This document shows positions 47,051 through 56,092 of a DNA stretch of 64,000 bases, one piece after another. A program made the position numbers and the translations under genes. Source of the DNA: Flavobacterium sp. I-STPP5a (GTDB taxonomy: Bacteria; Bacteroidota; Bacteroidia; Flavobacteriales; Flavobacteriaceae); assembly GCF_009764685.1 (NCBI RefSeq), contig NZ_VHLM01000061.1:1-64000 (forward strand). Reading direction: 5' to 3'. Position 1 is the first letter of the stretch. The number at the start of each line of letters is the position of its first letter. The notes beneath the pieces are model-generated. The model was not told the DNA's origin. It saw only the letters and a list, made by a program, of their open reading frames with translations, and did not search any database.

Positions 47051-48064
47051 ATGGCAAAAATAAAATTAGAGTACATTTGGTTAGATGGTTATGAACCAAC
47101 ACAAAATCTTAGAAGTAAAACAAAAGTTGAAGAGCACGAAAACTTTCAAGGTACACTAGCAGAACTTGGAAATTGGTCCTTTGATGGTTCATCTACTAGA
47201 CAAGCCGAAGGCGGTTCGTCTGATTGTTTATTGGTACCAGTAGCAATCTATCCTGATCCTACTCGTATTAATGGATATTTAGTCATGACAGAAGTTATGA
47301 ATGCTGATGGTACTCCTCATGCTTCAAACGGAAGAGCAACTATTGATGATGATGGTGATTTTTGGTTCGGATTTGAGCAAGAATACTTTATTATGGATAC
47401 CAAAACTTTATTGCCTTTAGGTTTCCCAATTGGAGGTTATCCAGCACCACAAGGAATGTACTACTGTTCAGTAGGTGGAAAAAACACCCACGGAAGAGCA
47501 CTTGTTGAAGAACATGCAGACCTTTGTATAGCAGCTGGAATCAACTTTGAAGGAATCAATCAAGAAGTGGCTTGTGGCCAATGGGAATTTCAATTGTTTG
47601 CTCAAGGTGCTAAAAAAGCAGGAGACGAAATTTGGGTAGCACGTTACTTATTGGATCGTTTGACTGAAAAATACGGCTACTATATTGAATACCACCCAAA
47701 ACCGCTTGGAGATACAGATTGGAATGGATCTGGAATGCATGCTAACTTCTCTAACGAAGTTTTAAGAACATGTGGTTCTCAAGAGACTTACGAAAAAATA
47801 TGTGAAGCTTTTAGACCTGTAACGGCTGAACACATTGCAGTATACGGCGCTTACAATGACTTGCGTTTAACAGGTAAACACGAAACAGCTTCAATTCACG
47901 ATTTCTCTTATGGAGTGTCTGACAGAGGTTGCTCTATCCGTATTCCTTTAATGACCGTTCAAAAAGGATGGAAAGGATGGCTTGAAGATCGTAGACCAGC
48001 TTCAAACGGTGACCCATACAAAATTGCTGCTAGAATTATACAAACAGTAAACTCTGCTTTGTAA
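47051..48064 (+). CDS. Glutamine synthetase type II (eukaryote-like)
   Basis: 337 residues, far shorter than type I or III enzymes and with GSII motifs: L-E-Y-I-W-L-D-G, N-W-S-F-D-G-S-S-T-R-Q-A, FWFGFEQEYF, N-G-S-G-M-H-A-N-F-S, and the C-terminal R-G-C-S-I-R-I-P with E-D-R-R-P-A-S-N. All active-site blocks look present. It makes glutamine from glutamate, ammonia and ATP. It has its own promoter box and terminator, divergent from glnN. Confidence 0.93.
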   Translation: MAKIKLEYIWLDGYEPTQNLRSKTKVEEHENFQGTLAELGNWSFDGSSTRQAEGGSSDCLLVPVAIYPDPTRINGYLVMTEVMNADGTPHASNGRATIDDDGDFWFGFEQEYFIMDTKTLLPLGFPIGGYPAPQGMYYCSVGGKNTHGRALVEEHADLCIAAGINFEGINQEVACGQWEFQLFAQGAKKAGDEIWVARYLLDRLTEKYGYYIEYHPKPLGDTDWNGSGMHANFSNEVLRTCGSQETYEKICEAFRPVTAEHIAVYGAYNDLRLTGKHETASIHDFSYGVSDRGCSIRIPLMTVQKGWKGWLEDRRPASNGDPYKIAARIIQTVNSAL

Positions 48065-48090
48065 TTTTGAATACTATATTTTTTGAATCA

Positions 48091-48121
48091 AAATGCCTTC
48101 CTTAATGAAGGCATTTTTTTT
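48091..48121 (+). terminator. Terminator after the type II glutamine synthetase
   Basis: AAATGCCTTC and GAAGGCATTT with loop CTTAAT, followed by eight T residues. Confidence 0.92.
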
Positions 48122-48171
48122 ACACTAATTTCAAAGAGTTACTGCCTTCAACTTTATTTCTAATAATCTTC

Positions 48172-48199
48172 TTGATTCAAGTTTCTAGAAGTATCTTTG
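48172..48199 (+). promoter_or_regulatory. Promoter of the terC-like gene
   Basis: TTG at 48172-48174, 17 bases, then TATCTTTG at 48192-48199. The -7 box overlaps a TTG codon that would otherwise extend the gene upstream, so the start must be the later ATG. Confidence 0.65.
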
Positions 48200-48223
48200 C
48201 GTAACATTTTAAAAATAACTTTT

Positions 48224-49171
48224 ATGATTGTTTGGATCTCTTTTTTAGTAGCAGTTCTAATTTTTCTAGCATTAGATTTGGGTGTATTTAATAAAAACCC
48301 ACACATCATTAGCTCAAAAGAAGCTGGAAAATGGACCGCGATATGGGTTACATTATCCTTTTTATTCTCTGGCGTAATCTACTGGCTTTACTCCACAAAT
48401 TACATTGCTAACCCAGACGCGCTGCATCCTAGTGATGCTGCCATTAAGTTCATAACAGGATACTTGATTGAATTATCATTAAGTATTGACAACATTTTTG
48501 TAATTGCAATTATTTTTGCAGCTTTCAAAATACCACAAAAATACCAGCATCGCGTTTTATTTTGGGGTATATTAGGTGCTATTATTTTTAGAGGTTTGAT
48601 GATCTTTTTTGGTGTGATGCTTATCAACAAATTTTCATGGATGACCTATATATTTGGTGCATTCCTTATTTATACCGCAATGAAAATGTTGTTTAGCGGT
48701 GAAGACGACCAATTTCAACCTAAAAAATCATTCGTCTATAAAAGTTTACGAAAAGTAATTCCGATTTCAAACCATATCGATAAGGAACATTTTTTTGTAA
48801 AAAGAAGACATCTTACTGCAGCAACACCTCTTTTTGTAGCTCTTGTTGTAATAGAAGTTATGGATGTAGTTTTTGCAATAGATAGCGTACCTGCTATTTT
48901 AGCCATTACCAATGATCCTTTTCTTGTTTTTAGTTCGAATATTTTTGCCATTTTAGGCTTGCGATCTATGTACTTTTTCTTAGCCAATATGCTGGCTAAA
49001 TTCAGTTACCTAGAATACAGCTTAATTGCAATATTGAGTTTTGTGGGCGTAAAAATGATTGCTCATGATTTTATAAAATTACCTGAATGGGTTTCATTAG
49101 CCTTTATAGCGGTAGCACTTTTAATTGGCATTGGTGTTTCTTTATTTAAAAGTAAAGATTCCCAAGGGTAA
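48224..49171 (+). CDS. TerC-family integral membrane protein
   Basis: 315 residues from ATG 48224. An in-frame TTG at 48197 lies within the promoter -7 box and cannot be the start. Around eight to nine membrane helices. The conserved acidic motif E-L-S-L-S-I-D-N-I-F-V (helix 3) and the matching D-V-V-F-A-I-D-S-V-P-A (helix 6) are the TerC/Alx hallmarks. Members move or sense manganese or other metals, or support tellurite resistance. The ion here is not determined. Confidence 0.9.
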   Translation: MIVWISFLVAVLIFLALDLGVFNKNPHIISSKEAGKWTAIWVTLSFLFSGVIYWLYSTNYIANPDALHPSDAAIKFITGYLIELSLSIDNIFVIAIIFAAFKIPQKYQHRVLFWGILGAIIFRGLMIFFGVMLINKFSWMTYIFGAFLIYTAMKMLFSGEDDQFQPKKSFVYKSLRKVIPISNHIDKEHFFVKRRHLTAATPLFVALVVIEVMDVVFAIDSVPAILAITNDPFLVFSSNIFAILGLRSMYFFLANMLAKFSYLEYSLIAILSFVGVKMIAHDFIKLPEWVSLAFIAVALLIGIGVSLFKSKDSQG

Positions 49172-49189
49172 ATATTGATTTACAACCAT

Positions 49190-49220
49190 AAAAAAAGGAA
49201 ATCTCTCGATTTCCTTTTTT
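49190..49220. terminator. Bidirectional terminator after the terC-like gene
   Basis: AAAAAAGGAAAT and ATTTCCTTTTTT, 12-base stem with loop CTCTCG, between convergent genes. Confidence 0.92.
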
Positions 49221-49238
49221 TTATGGCTAAAATTTAAA

Positions 49239-49736
49239 TTATAAATTGATTTTTTTAACATCAGCTTGAGTGACTTTTAAAGCTGACATCACTGCGTTAA
49301 TATCATTTTTATTCACAGTTTTGGCAAATCCATCAGGAATAATTACAATTTTGAAAGTTTGATTTTGAGTCCAATCAGGCGACAAAGTATTCAACCTAAA
49401 ATTAGCTGATAAATAAATATTGACATAAGATCTGGTATAATCAAAGTTGAAATCTAATTCACCTCCATCATTAAAATAATAGGTTTGCGGCATTAATTTC
49501 CAAACATCTTGCCCATTTACCACATCGTACAAATGGTAAACCAAAACGGAATCGGATGAATATATTGGTGGATCAAATACAACTTTTATTCCATAGTTAT
49601 TTAAGGAATTAAAGGAAGTTGTTTTTTCAAACACTTCAGTCCTTGGCACATTTGTATCTTCATATATTTCTGTAACTTCACAGCTCTGTAGTGTCATCAT
49701 CCCGATGAATGCTAAAAATAGAGTAATATTTTTCAT
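49239..49736 (-). CDS. Uncharacterised lipoprotein
   Basis: 165 residues with lipobox T-L-Q-S-C (Cys19). The mature part is beta-rich (GIKVVFDPPIYSSDSVLVYH, Y-Y-F-N-D-G-G-E-L-D-F-N-F-D-Y) and ends in a short helix. No catalytic motif. Probably an envelope protein of unknown role. The divergent DUF1543 gene starts 86 bases away. Confidence 0.7.
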   Translation of the reverse strand: MKNITLFLAFIGMMTLQSCEVTEIYEDTNVPRTEVFEKTTSFNSLNNYGIKVVFDPPIYSSDSVLVYHLYDVVNGQDVWKLMPQTYYFNDGGELDFNFDYTRSYVNIYLSANFRLNTLSPDWTQNQTFKIVIIPDGFAKTVNKNDINAVMSALKVTQADVKKINL

Positions 49737-49809
49737 GGTTATATAAATTTTAGTTGTTATTTTAATTCTTATTCACGAACTGTGCCAAAATTTATTTTTT
49801 AAAAAAATG

Positions 49810-49817
49810 TACATTTG
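49810..49817 (+). promoter_or_regulatory. -7 box four bases from the DUF1543 ATG
   Basis: TACATTTG, perfect TAnnTTTG. Its last G is four bases before the ATG at 49822, predicting a leaderless transcript. The box sequence and the gap are identical to those at the glycosyltransferase gene (26252-26259). Confidence 0.5.
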
Positions 49818-49821
49818 ATAT

Positions 49822-50391
49822 ATGGATAAAAAAATCAAATTATACATGATTATGCTAGGCTGCAAGCCAGCTGGACGATTTACAGAACAGCATGATATTT
49901 TTTTAGGAATTGGAAGTTCCTTAAAAGAATTAGTCCCTCAAATGAAAGCTTTTTGGCCCGAAGCAAAAGGCAAAATTCATATTGATGCTTGGCGCGAAGT
50001 CACCGCTGTCAATAATTTTCATATCAAAGTTGTTCCTAGAGCATCTCTTAGCGACGAGACTCCCGAAAAACTTTTTTTCCTAAATTTAGGAGGATACAAA
50101 CAAAACGAGTTCGAGGAATACCATTATAAAATGCTTGCCGTTACGAAAACGTTAGGATTAGCTACAAAAAAATCTAAAGCAACAGCTTTTTACAAACATT
50201 GTGGTTTTAAAGGAGCCGAATCACATTTGGATGAAAAATACGGCGTAGATGTCGACGATTTATATCGTGTGGACGATATGCTCCCAGCAGCATCCAAATT
50301 GCTTTATGCTTTAGAGATAACGAAAGCTGAAAGTACTTTGGAAGAAGATATTTTACACATTGGTTATGTAAAAATAGGGAGTTTGAAATAA
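49822..50391 (+). CDS. DUF1543 domain protein
   Basis: 189 residues: L-Y-M-I-M-L-G-C-K-P-A-G-R, T-E-Q-H-D-I-F-L-G-I-G, F-W-P-E-A-K-G-K-I-H-I-D, and a second half repeating the pattern (FLNLGGYKQNEFEEYHYK). This is the DUF1543 signature, two similar half-domains. Cytosolic, no known activity. Confidence 0.88.
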   Translation: MDKKIKLYMIMLGCKPAGRFTEQHDIFLGIGSSLKELVPQMKAFWPEAKGKIHIDAWREVTAVNNFHIKVVPRASLSDETPEKLFFLNLGGYKQNEFEEYHYKMLAVTKTLGLATKKSKATAFYKHCGFKGAESHLDEKYGVDVDDLYRVDDMLPAASKLLYALEITKAESTLEEDILHIGYVKIGSLK

Positions 50392-50435
50392 CACTTAGAA
50401 CAATTCGATTCCTTTTTTATTTCATCCTCCAAACA

Positions 50436-50470
50436 AAAAGGCCTTACAGAAACAACTGAAAGGCCTTTTT
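50436..50470. terminator. Bidirectional terminator between DUF1543 and the esterase
   Basis: AAAAAGGCCTT and AAGGCCTTTTT with a short inner CAG/CTG stem, between convergent genes. Confidence 0.9.
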
Positions 50471-50490
50471 CAATTCAAAACCAAAAGTAT

Positions 50491-51357
50491 TTATGGTACT
50501 AAAACTCCATTATTCTTTAAAACGGTATAAAAAAACAACAAATGCGATGGCAAGGCATTTTCCCAATACTCCCACGTATGTGCGCCGGGACGTTCTATAT
50601 ATTCATGAGCTACTTTGGAATAAACCAATCTGCGGTGTAATTCTCTGTTTGACTCAATTAAAAAATCATCCACTCCGCAATCAATAATTGCAGCTAGTTT
50701 ATTAGTTTTCATTTTATCAACCATATTCAAAACAGCATTCGCTGCATAAACTTCTTGCGAAGCTCCTTCAGGACCAAACACTGGCTCCATTAGTTTTGTA
50801 ATTCTTTCTTTGCTTTCAGGAGTAATCATGCTACCCATATCCACAGCTCCACTCATACTGCCAACTGCACTGTACAATTCAGGATGTCTGGTCGATAAAT
50901 ACAACGCGCCGTGTCCGCCCATGGAAAGACCAGAGATGACACGACCTTTCTTATCAGCGACTGTTCTATACGTTTGATCTATTTTTTGAATAACTTCTTT
51001 AGTAAGGTACGTTTCGAACTGACTGCCTTTATTTACGGGACTATCCAAGTAAAAACTAAAGGTTTCTCCTTCTGGCATCACAATAATAACATTGTACTGA
51101 TCAGCCAAATTGCGCACCAGATTCTTATCAGGAGTTTTAGACAACCAATCGTTAAAATGCCCATAAGCACCGTGCAATAAATACAAAACAGGATAATTTA
51201 GTTTGCTTTTTACATACGAATTGGGCACAACAACTGCTGCTTTATATGTTTTATTCATCGCAACACTAGGGATTTGTAGCGTATCTACCTTTGCTGCATA
51301 AGTAGTTATAGTACACACCAACAAACAGAAAATCAATAACAATAGATTTTTTTTCAT
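50491..51357 (-). CDS. Secreted esterase of the esterase D / feruloyl-esterase fold
   Basis: 288 residues from ATG 51357, which begins the signal peptide (MKKNLLLLIFCLLVCTITTY). Alpha/beta hydrolase with oxyanion region Y-L-L-H-G-A-Y-G-H-F, nucleophile Ser145 in G-L-S-M-G-G, acid in D-C-G-V-D-D-F, and catalytic His in G-A-H-T-W-E-Y-W. Such proteins release acyl groups from sugars or small esters in the periplasm. The exact substrate is unknown. Confidence 0.9.
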   Translation of the reverse strand: MKKNLLLLIFCLLVCTITTYAAKVDTLQIPSVAMNKTYKAAVVVPNSYVKSKLNYPVLYLLHGAYGHFNDWLSKTPDKNLVRNLADQYNVIIVMPEGETFSFYLDSPVNKGSQFETYLTKEVIQKIDQTYRTVADKKGRVISGLSMGGHGALYLSTRHPELYSAVGSMSGAVDMGSMITPESKERITKLMEPVFGPEGASQEVYAANAVLNMVDKMKTNKLAAIIDCGVDDFLIESNRELHRRLVYSKVAHEYIERPGAHTWEYWENALPSHLLFFYTVLKNNGVLVP

Positions 51358-51426
51358 AGTTTTTAGTTTAATGTCTAAATATAACATATTCCTTTCATTT
51401 GAAGTAGTTTAATTTCCCCAAAAAAC

Positions 51427-51455
51427 AAAGGCCTTTCAGTGATGAAAGGCCTTTT
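51427..51455 (-). terminator. Terminator after icmF
   Basis: AAAGGCCTTTCA and TGAAAGGCCTTT, a 12-base stem with loop GTGA, about 80 bases beyond the icmF stop. It shares the AAAGGCCTTTC core with the terminator at 50436. Confidence 0.75.
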
Positions 51456-51535
51456 AAATATTTATATTCTCATTGCAGGCAATATTTCAATCAGTGACTA
51501 TCTGATTTAATTTGGTACAAAAAGAAAATTTTTGA

Positions 51536-54500
51536 CTACATATTGCGTCTGTATTGACCACCTACTTCAAATAAGGCTGCCGTAATTTGTCCTAAAGAAC
51601 AAACCTTTGTAGCCTCCATCAAGTGTTCAAATAGATTTTCATTTTTAATAGCCGCTTCTTGAATGCTATTAAGTTGTGCATTCACCTTATCTTGATTTGA
51701 TTGGTGAAGATTATTCAACATATCAATCTGGTATTGTTTCTCTTCTTCGGTAGCACGAATCACTTCAGCTGGAATTACGGTTGGCGATCCTTTAGAACTC
51801 AAGAAGGTGTTAACACCCACAATTGGGAATTCACCGGTATGTTTTAAGGTTTCGTAATACAAACTTTCTTCTTGAATTTTACTACGTTGGTACATCGTTT
51901 CCATAGCACCAAGAACGCCACCACGCTCGGTAATTCTATCAAATTCTAGTAATACAGCAGCTTCAACAAGATCTGTTAATTCTTCAATAATAAAAGCACC
52001 TTGAATTGGGTTTTCATTTTTGGCTAGACCTAATTCCTTATTGATAATCAACTGAATCGCCATGGCACGACGCACACTTTCTTCCGTAGGTGTCGTAATA
52101 GCCTCATCATAAGCATTGGTATGCAATGAATTACAGTTGTCATAAATTGCATACAAAGCTTGTAATGTAGTACGGATATCGTTGAAATCAATTTCTTGTG
52201 CATGCAACGAACGTCCAGAAGTTTGAATGTGGTATTTCAACATTTGAGCTCTTTCATTGGCACCATATTTTGTTTTCATGGCTTTCGCCCAAATTTTACG
52301 CGCTACTCTACCTATTACAGCATATTCTGGATCTACCCCATTTGAAAAGAAGAAGGATAAATTAGGTCCAAAATCATTGATGTTCATACCGCGGCTCAAA
52401 TAATATTCTACATACGTGAATCCATTAGATAGGGTGAAAGCCAATTGTGTAATTGGGTTTGCACCAGCCTCGGCAATGTGATATCCTGAGATAGAAACCG
52501 AATAAAAGTTTCTAACGTTTTTAGTAATAAAGTATTCCTGAACGTCACCCATTAAACGCAAAGCGAATTCTGTAGAGAAAATACAAGTATTTTGAGCTTG
52601 ATCTTCTTTTAAAATATCAGCCTGAACCGTTCCACGCACTTGTGATAAGGTTCTTGCTTTAATATCATTGTAAACTTCCAAAGGCAAAACCTGATCTCCT
52701 GTAACTCCCAAAAGCAACAAGCCTAAACCATTATTTCCTGCAGGTAAATCACCTTGATATTGAGGTCTTTCTACCCCTTTTTGCTTGTAAATTGCTTTGA
52801 TTTGATCAGCAACTTCAGCTTCGAGGTTATTTTCTTTGATGTAAATTTCGCACTGCTGATCAATTGCAGCATTCATAAAAAACCCAAGCAGCATCGGAGC
52901 TGGTCCGTTGATCGTCATACTAACAGAAGTCATTGCATGTACCAAATCAAAACCTGAGTATAGTTTTTTAGCATCATCTAGACAACAAATAGAAACTCCA
53001 GCATTACCAATTTTTCCATAAATATCTGGACGCACATGCGGATCATTACCGTATAAGGTCACACTATCAAATGCTGTTGACAATCGTTTGGCTGGCAATC
53101 CAGCACTTACATAATGAAAACGTTTGTTAGTTCGTTCTGGTCCACCTTCACCAGCAAACATTCTTGAAGGATCTTCTCCTTCACGCTTAAAAGGATATAA
53201 ACCAGCGGTAAACGGAAATTCTCCAGGAACATTTTCCTGTAAACACCAACGTAAAATATCGCCCCATGCTTTGTACTTTGGCAAAGCAATTTTAGGAATT
53301 TGTGAATGCGATAATGACTCGGTATGTGTAGCCATCTTGATTTCGCGATCACGTACTTTAAACGTATAAACCGGATTTTTATACTTGTTTACTTTTTCGT
53401 CCCAATTTACAATAATCTCCCAGTTGTATGGATCTAAATCCATTTTTACTTTTTCAAACTGGTTCAGTAAAAGATTTAGAAATATTTTATCTTCGGTAGT
53501 CCCAGCTTTTTCAAGTTCTACAGCTGTTGGCAAAACGGAATCATCATTGATTCCTGCTTTGTTCAGCTCTGGTGTTTTATTAGCAACCGTTTCAATGGTT
53601 TTGTAAATACCATATAATTTTTGAGCAACTTGCTCTTGGCTTAAGGCAGTCACATCATATTTACGATTACTCTCTGCAATTTCAGACAAATAACGGGTTC
53701 TGTGTGGCGGAATCACAAAGATTTTCTCGCTCATTTCACGCGTGATTTGGAACGTAGATTTCAAATCAGAATTTGTTTTTTCATGCACTTTATCCATGAT
53801 CGCTTTGTACAGCGTATTCATTCCCGGATCGTTGAACTGAGAAGCAATGGTACCGAAAACAGGTAGCGTATCTAAATCAGCATCCCAGAGGTTATGGTTG
53901 CGCTGGTATTGTTTTTTTACATCACGCAAGGCATCTAGAGAACCGCGTTTGTCAAATTTATTAATCGCTACCAAATCCGCAAAATCAAGCATGTCAATTT
54001 TTTCCAATTGGGTTGCCGCACCAAACTCTGGAGTCATTACGTACAAAGAAACATCAGAGTGATCCATAATCTCAGTATCAGACTGACCGATTCCTGAAGT
54101 TTCTAGAATAATAATATCATAGTTTGCCGCTTTGATGACTTGAATAGCATCAGCAACATATTTTGACAAAGCCAAATTAGACTGACGTGTAGCCAATGAA
54201 CGCATGTAAACACGTGGATTATTGATGGCATTCATACGGATTCTATCACCTAAAAGCGCTCCGCCTGTTTTTCTTTTTGATGGATCTACCGAGATTAACC
54301 CAATTGTTTTTCCAGGAAAATCAATCAAGAAACGACGTACTAATTCATCAACTAAAGATGATTTTCCAGCACCACCTGTACCCGTAATTCCCAGTACTGG
54401 TGTTTTACAATTTTCATTCTTTTTTTGGATCAGTTCCAATGTTTTAGCAGCAACATCAGGGAAATTCTCCGCTGCAGATATGATTCGGGCTAGAGCTGTT

Positions 54501-54988
54501 GGATTTTTCGCCTCTAATTGATCCACTTCATTGGTCAATTTATCTCCAGTAGGAAAATCAGATTGTTGAACCAAGTCGTTAATCATGCCTTGTAATCCCA
54601 TCGCGCGTCCATCATCTGGAGCGTAAATACGGGTAATACCGTAAGCTTGAAGTTCAGCAATTTCAGTAGGCAAAATCACTCCGCCTCCACCACCAAAAAT
54701 TTTTATTTGACCCGCTCCTTTTTCTTGAAGCAAATCATACATATATTTGAAATACTCGTTATGACCACCTTGATAAGAAGTGATGGCTATAGCATTAGCA
54801 TCTTCTTGAATTGCTGTATTTACAACTTCTTCTACACTACGGTCGTGACCTAAGTGAATTACCTCAACACCTGTAGATTGAATAATCCTACGCATGATGT
54901 TGATTGCTGCATCATGACCATCAAAAAGGGCTGCTGCCGTAACAATTCTTACTTTATTGTTAGGGATATATGGTATTTGTTGTTCCAT
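51536..54988 (-). CDS. icmF: Fused B12-dependent acyl-CoA mutase with its G-protein chaperone (IcmF)
   Basis: 1150 residues in IcmF order. A B12-binding domain (about 10-145) has D-G-H at 23-25, His25 being the cobalt ligand, and S-Y-Q-G-G. A MeaB/ArgK-type GTPase (about 195-420) has G-T-G-G-A-G-K-S and N-K-F-D. The TIM-barrel mutase domain (about 560-1100) includes [20 protein letters not shown] and T-M-T-I-N-G-P-A-P. The F-P-F-T-A-G form, rather than the Tyr/Arg set of methylmalonyl-CoA mutase, points to isobutyryl-/n-butyryl-CoA (or pivalyl/isovaleryl) substrates. The 1:1 fusion couples cofactor repair to the enzyme. Confidence 0.9.
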   Translation of the reverse strand: MEQQIPYIPNNKVRIVTAAALFDGHDAAINIMRRIIQSTGVEVIHLGHDRSVEEVVNTAIQEDANAIAITSYQGGHNEYFKYMYDLLQEKGAGQIKIFGGGGGVILPTEIAELQAYGITRIYAPDDGRAMGLQGMINDLVQQSDFPTGDKLTNEVDQLEAKNPTALARIISAAENFPDVAAKTLELIQKKNENCKTPVLGITGTGGAGKSSLVDELVRRFLIDFPGKTIGLISVDPSKRKTGGALLGDRIRMNAINNPRVYMRSLATRQSNLALSKYVADAIQVIKAANYDIIILETSGIGQSDTEIMDHSDVSLYVMTPEFGAATQLEKIDMLDFADLVAINKFDKRGSLDALRDVKKQYQRNHNLWDADLDTLPVFGTIASQFNDPGMNTLYKAIMDKVHEKTNSDLKSTFQITREMSEKIFVIPPHRTRYLSEIAESNRKYDVTALSQEQVAQKLYGIYKTIETVANKTPELNKAGINDDSVLPTAVELEKAGTTEDKIFLNLLLNQFEKVKMDLDPYNWEIIVNWDEKVNKYKNPVYTFKVRDREIKMATHTESLSHSQIPKIALPKYKAWGDILRWCLQENVPGEFPFTAGLYPFKREGEDPSRMFAGEGGPERTNKRFHYVSAGLPAKRLSTAFDSVTLYGNDPHVRPDIYGKIGNAGVSICCLDDAKKLYSGFDLVHAMTSVSMTINGPAPMLLGFFMNAAIDQQCEIYIKENNLEAEVADQIKAIYKQKGVERPQYQGDLPAGNNGLGLLLLGVTGDQVLPLEVYNDIKARTLSQVRGTVQADILKEDQAQNTCIFSTEFALRLMGDVQEYFITKNVRNFYSVSISGYHIAEAGANPITQLAFTLSNGFTYVEYYLSRGMNINDFGPNLSFFFSNGVDPEYAVIGRVARKIWAKAMKTKYGANERAQMLKYHIQTSGRSLHAQEIDFNDIRTTLQALYAIYDNCNSLHTNAYDEAITTPTEESVRRAMAIQLIINKELGLAKNENPIQGAFIIEELTDLVEAAVLLEFDRITERGGVLGAMETMYQRSKIQEESLYYETLKHTGEFPIVGVNTFLSSKGSPTVIPAEVIRATEEEKQYQIDMLNNLHQSNQDKVNAQLNSIQEAAIKNENLFEHLMEATKVCSLGQITAALFEVGGQYRRNM

Positions 54989-55092
54989 TTTATGAATATG
55001 ATAATTTAAGCCTGCAATTTACAATTTTATTTTAAAAAAGCTATTTGAAGTTAACCGATGTTATTCACATATATGGAAGAATTTTCTAATCT

Positions 55093-55152
55093 AGCCCCGA
55101 TTGCAGCGGCATCCCTCGCTTTTTTGGAGCGAGGATACAGCGAAAAGCGGGA
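55093..55152 (+). ncRNA. Conserved flavobacterial structured element, flavo-1-like
   Basis: It begins AGCCCCGATTGCAGCGGCAT and ends GATACAGCGAAAAGCGGGA. The core forms ATCC(c)TCGCT / AGCGAGGAT with a T-rich loop, and the flanks bring CCCG near CGGG. I recognise this as the GC-rich intergenic element scattered through Flavobacterium genomes, which I associate from memory with the Rfam flavo-1 motif. It stands alone in the 279-base gap between icmF and the DUF4197 gene. The strand was chosen from that memory. Its function is unknown. Confidence 0.6.
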
Positions 55153-55267
55153 CAAATTTTCATGAATGCACAAAATGGGTGCTCCTATTGAAAAGTTTGG
55201 CTTTATTTTTGAATAAGTCGTAGTTTTACAAATGCCAAATGGCGCAATAACAAATACCCTATTTAAG

Positions 55268-55975
55268 ATGAAAAAGATTGTAGTACTGATCGCGGCGATT
55301 TCCCTTTCTAGTTGTGCCGAAATGCAACAAGTAATGAATCAATTTCCGCAAACGCAAGGCATTGGAGGCATTGATATTGCTGGAGGTTTAAAGGAAGCAT
55401 TAAACAACGGAATTTCGAAACAAGTTACAAAACTAACGGCTACTGATGGTTTTTATCGCAATGAGGCTGTAAAAATTTTATTGCCAGAGGAATTGCGAAA
55501 AGTAGATACTAGTTTGCGCAAAATAGGACTCAGTTCCCTTGCTGACGAAGGTTTAAAAGTATTGAATCGCGCTGCCGAAGATGCTGTAAAAGAGGCCACA
55601 CCTATATTTGTAGACGCCGTAAGAAATATGACCATTACGGATGCCAAAACTATTTTGTTAGGCAATCAAAATGCAGCAACATCGTATTTACAAAACAGTA
55701 CTTCAACGGCATTGTACGGAAAATTTAATCCCGTAATTAAAAACTCGTTTACAAAAGTAGGTGCCGATAAAGTTTGGGCCAATATAATTACCAAATACAA
55801 CAGCATTCCGCTTGTGAAAAAGGTAAATCCTGACTTGACGGATTATGTGACTAAGCAAGCGCTTACGGGTGTTTTTAAAATGGTTGCCGTAGAGGAAAAG
55901 AATATTAGAACTAATTTGAGCTCCAGAACATCTTTATTACTCCAAAAAGTTTTTGCTATGCAAGACAATAAATAA
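55268..55975 (+). CDS. DUF4197 lipoprotein
   Basis: 235 residues from ATG 55268, the start of the signal peptide (MKKIVVLIAAISLSSC, Cys16). An ATG 36 bases upstream is in frame but would bury the signal. DUF4197 features: G-L-K-E-A-L-N-N-G-I, I-L-L-P-E-E-L-R-K-V, A-A-E-D-A-V-K-E-A and T-D-Y-V-T-K-Q-A-L-T-G-V-F. Mostly helical, of unknown function. A TATTTTTG box (55204-55211) lies 56 bases upstream. Confidence 0.88.
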   Translation: MKKIVVLIAAISLSSCAEMQQVMNQFPQTQGIGGIDIAGGLKEALNNGISKQVTKLTATDGFYRNEAVKILLPEELRKVDTSLRKIGLSSLADEGLKVLNRAAEDAVKEATPIFVDAVRNMTITDAKTILLGNQNAATSYLQNSTSTALYGKFNPVIKNSFTKVGADKVWANIITKYNSIPLVKKVNPDLTDYVTKQALTGVFKMVAVEEKNIRTNLSSRTSLLLQKVFAMQDNK

Positions 55976-55982
55976 AAAACGT

Positions 55983-56020
55983 GGCTGTTTTATATCACAG
56001 AAACAGCCAAATCCTATTTT
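55983..56020 (+). terminator. Probable terminator after the DUF4197 gene
   Basis: GGCTGTTT (55983-55990) pairs with AAACAGCC (56001-56008), followed after a short gap by a run of T. Confidence 0.6.
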
Positions 56021-56045
56021 TTTATACCAACAAATACTATTAGTT

Positions 56046-56073
56046 TTGAAATAATAGCCTTCAACTATTTCAA
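56046..56073. promoter_or_regulatory. Inverted repeat before purU, possible operator
   Basis: TTGAAATA and TATTTCAA, a perfect 8-base inverted repeat with 12-base spacing, 19 bases before the purU ATG. Spacing of about two helix turns between centres suits a dimeric regulator. It might instead be a leader hairpin. Confidence 0.35.
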
Positions 56074-56092
56074 GGCCTAAAAAGAAAAAAGC

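Noticed and set aside
48197..48223. Longer terC product starting at TTG 48197
   Set aside because: The TTG is part of the promoter -7 box TATCTTTG, so it cannot be in the message. ATG 48224 was used.
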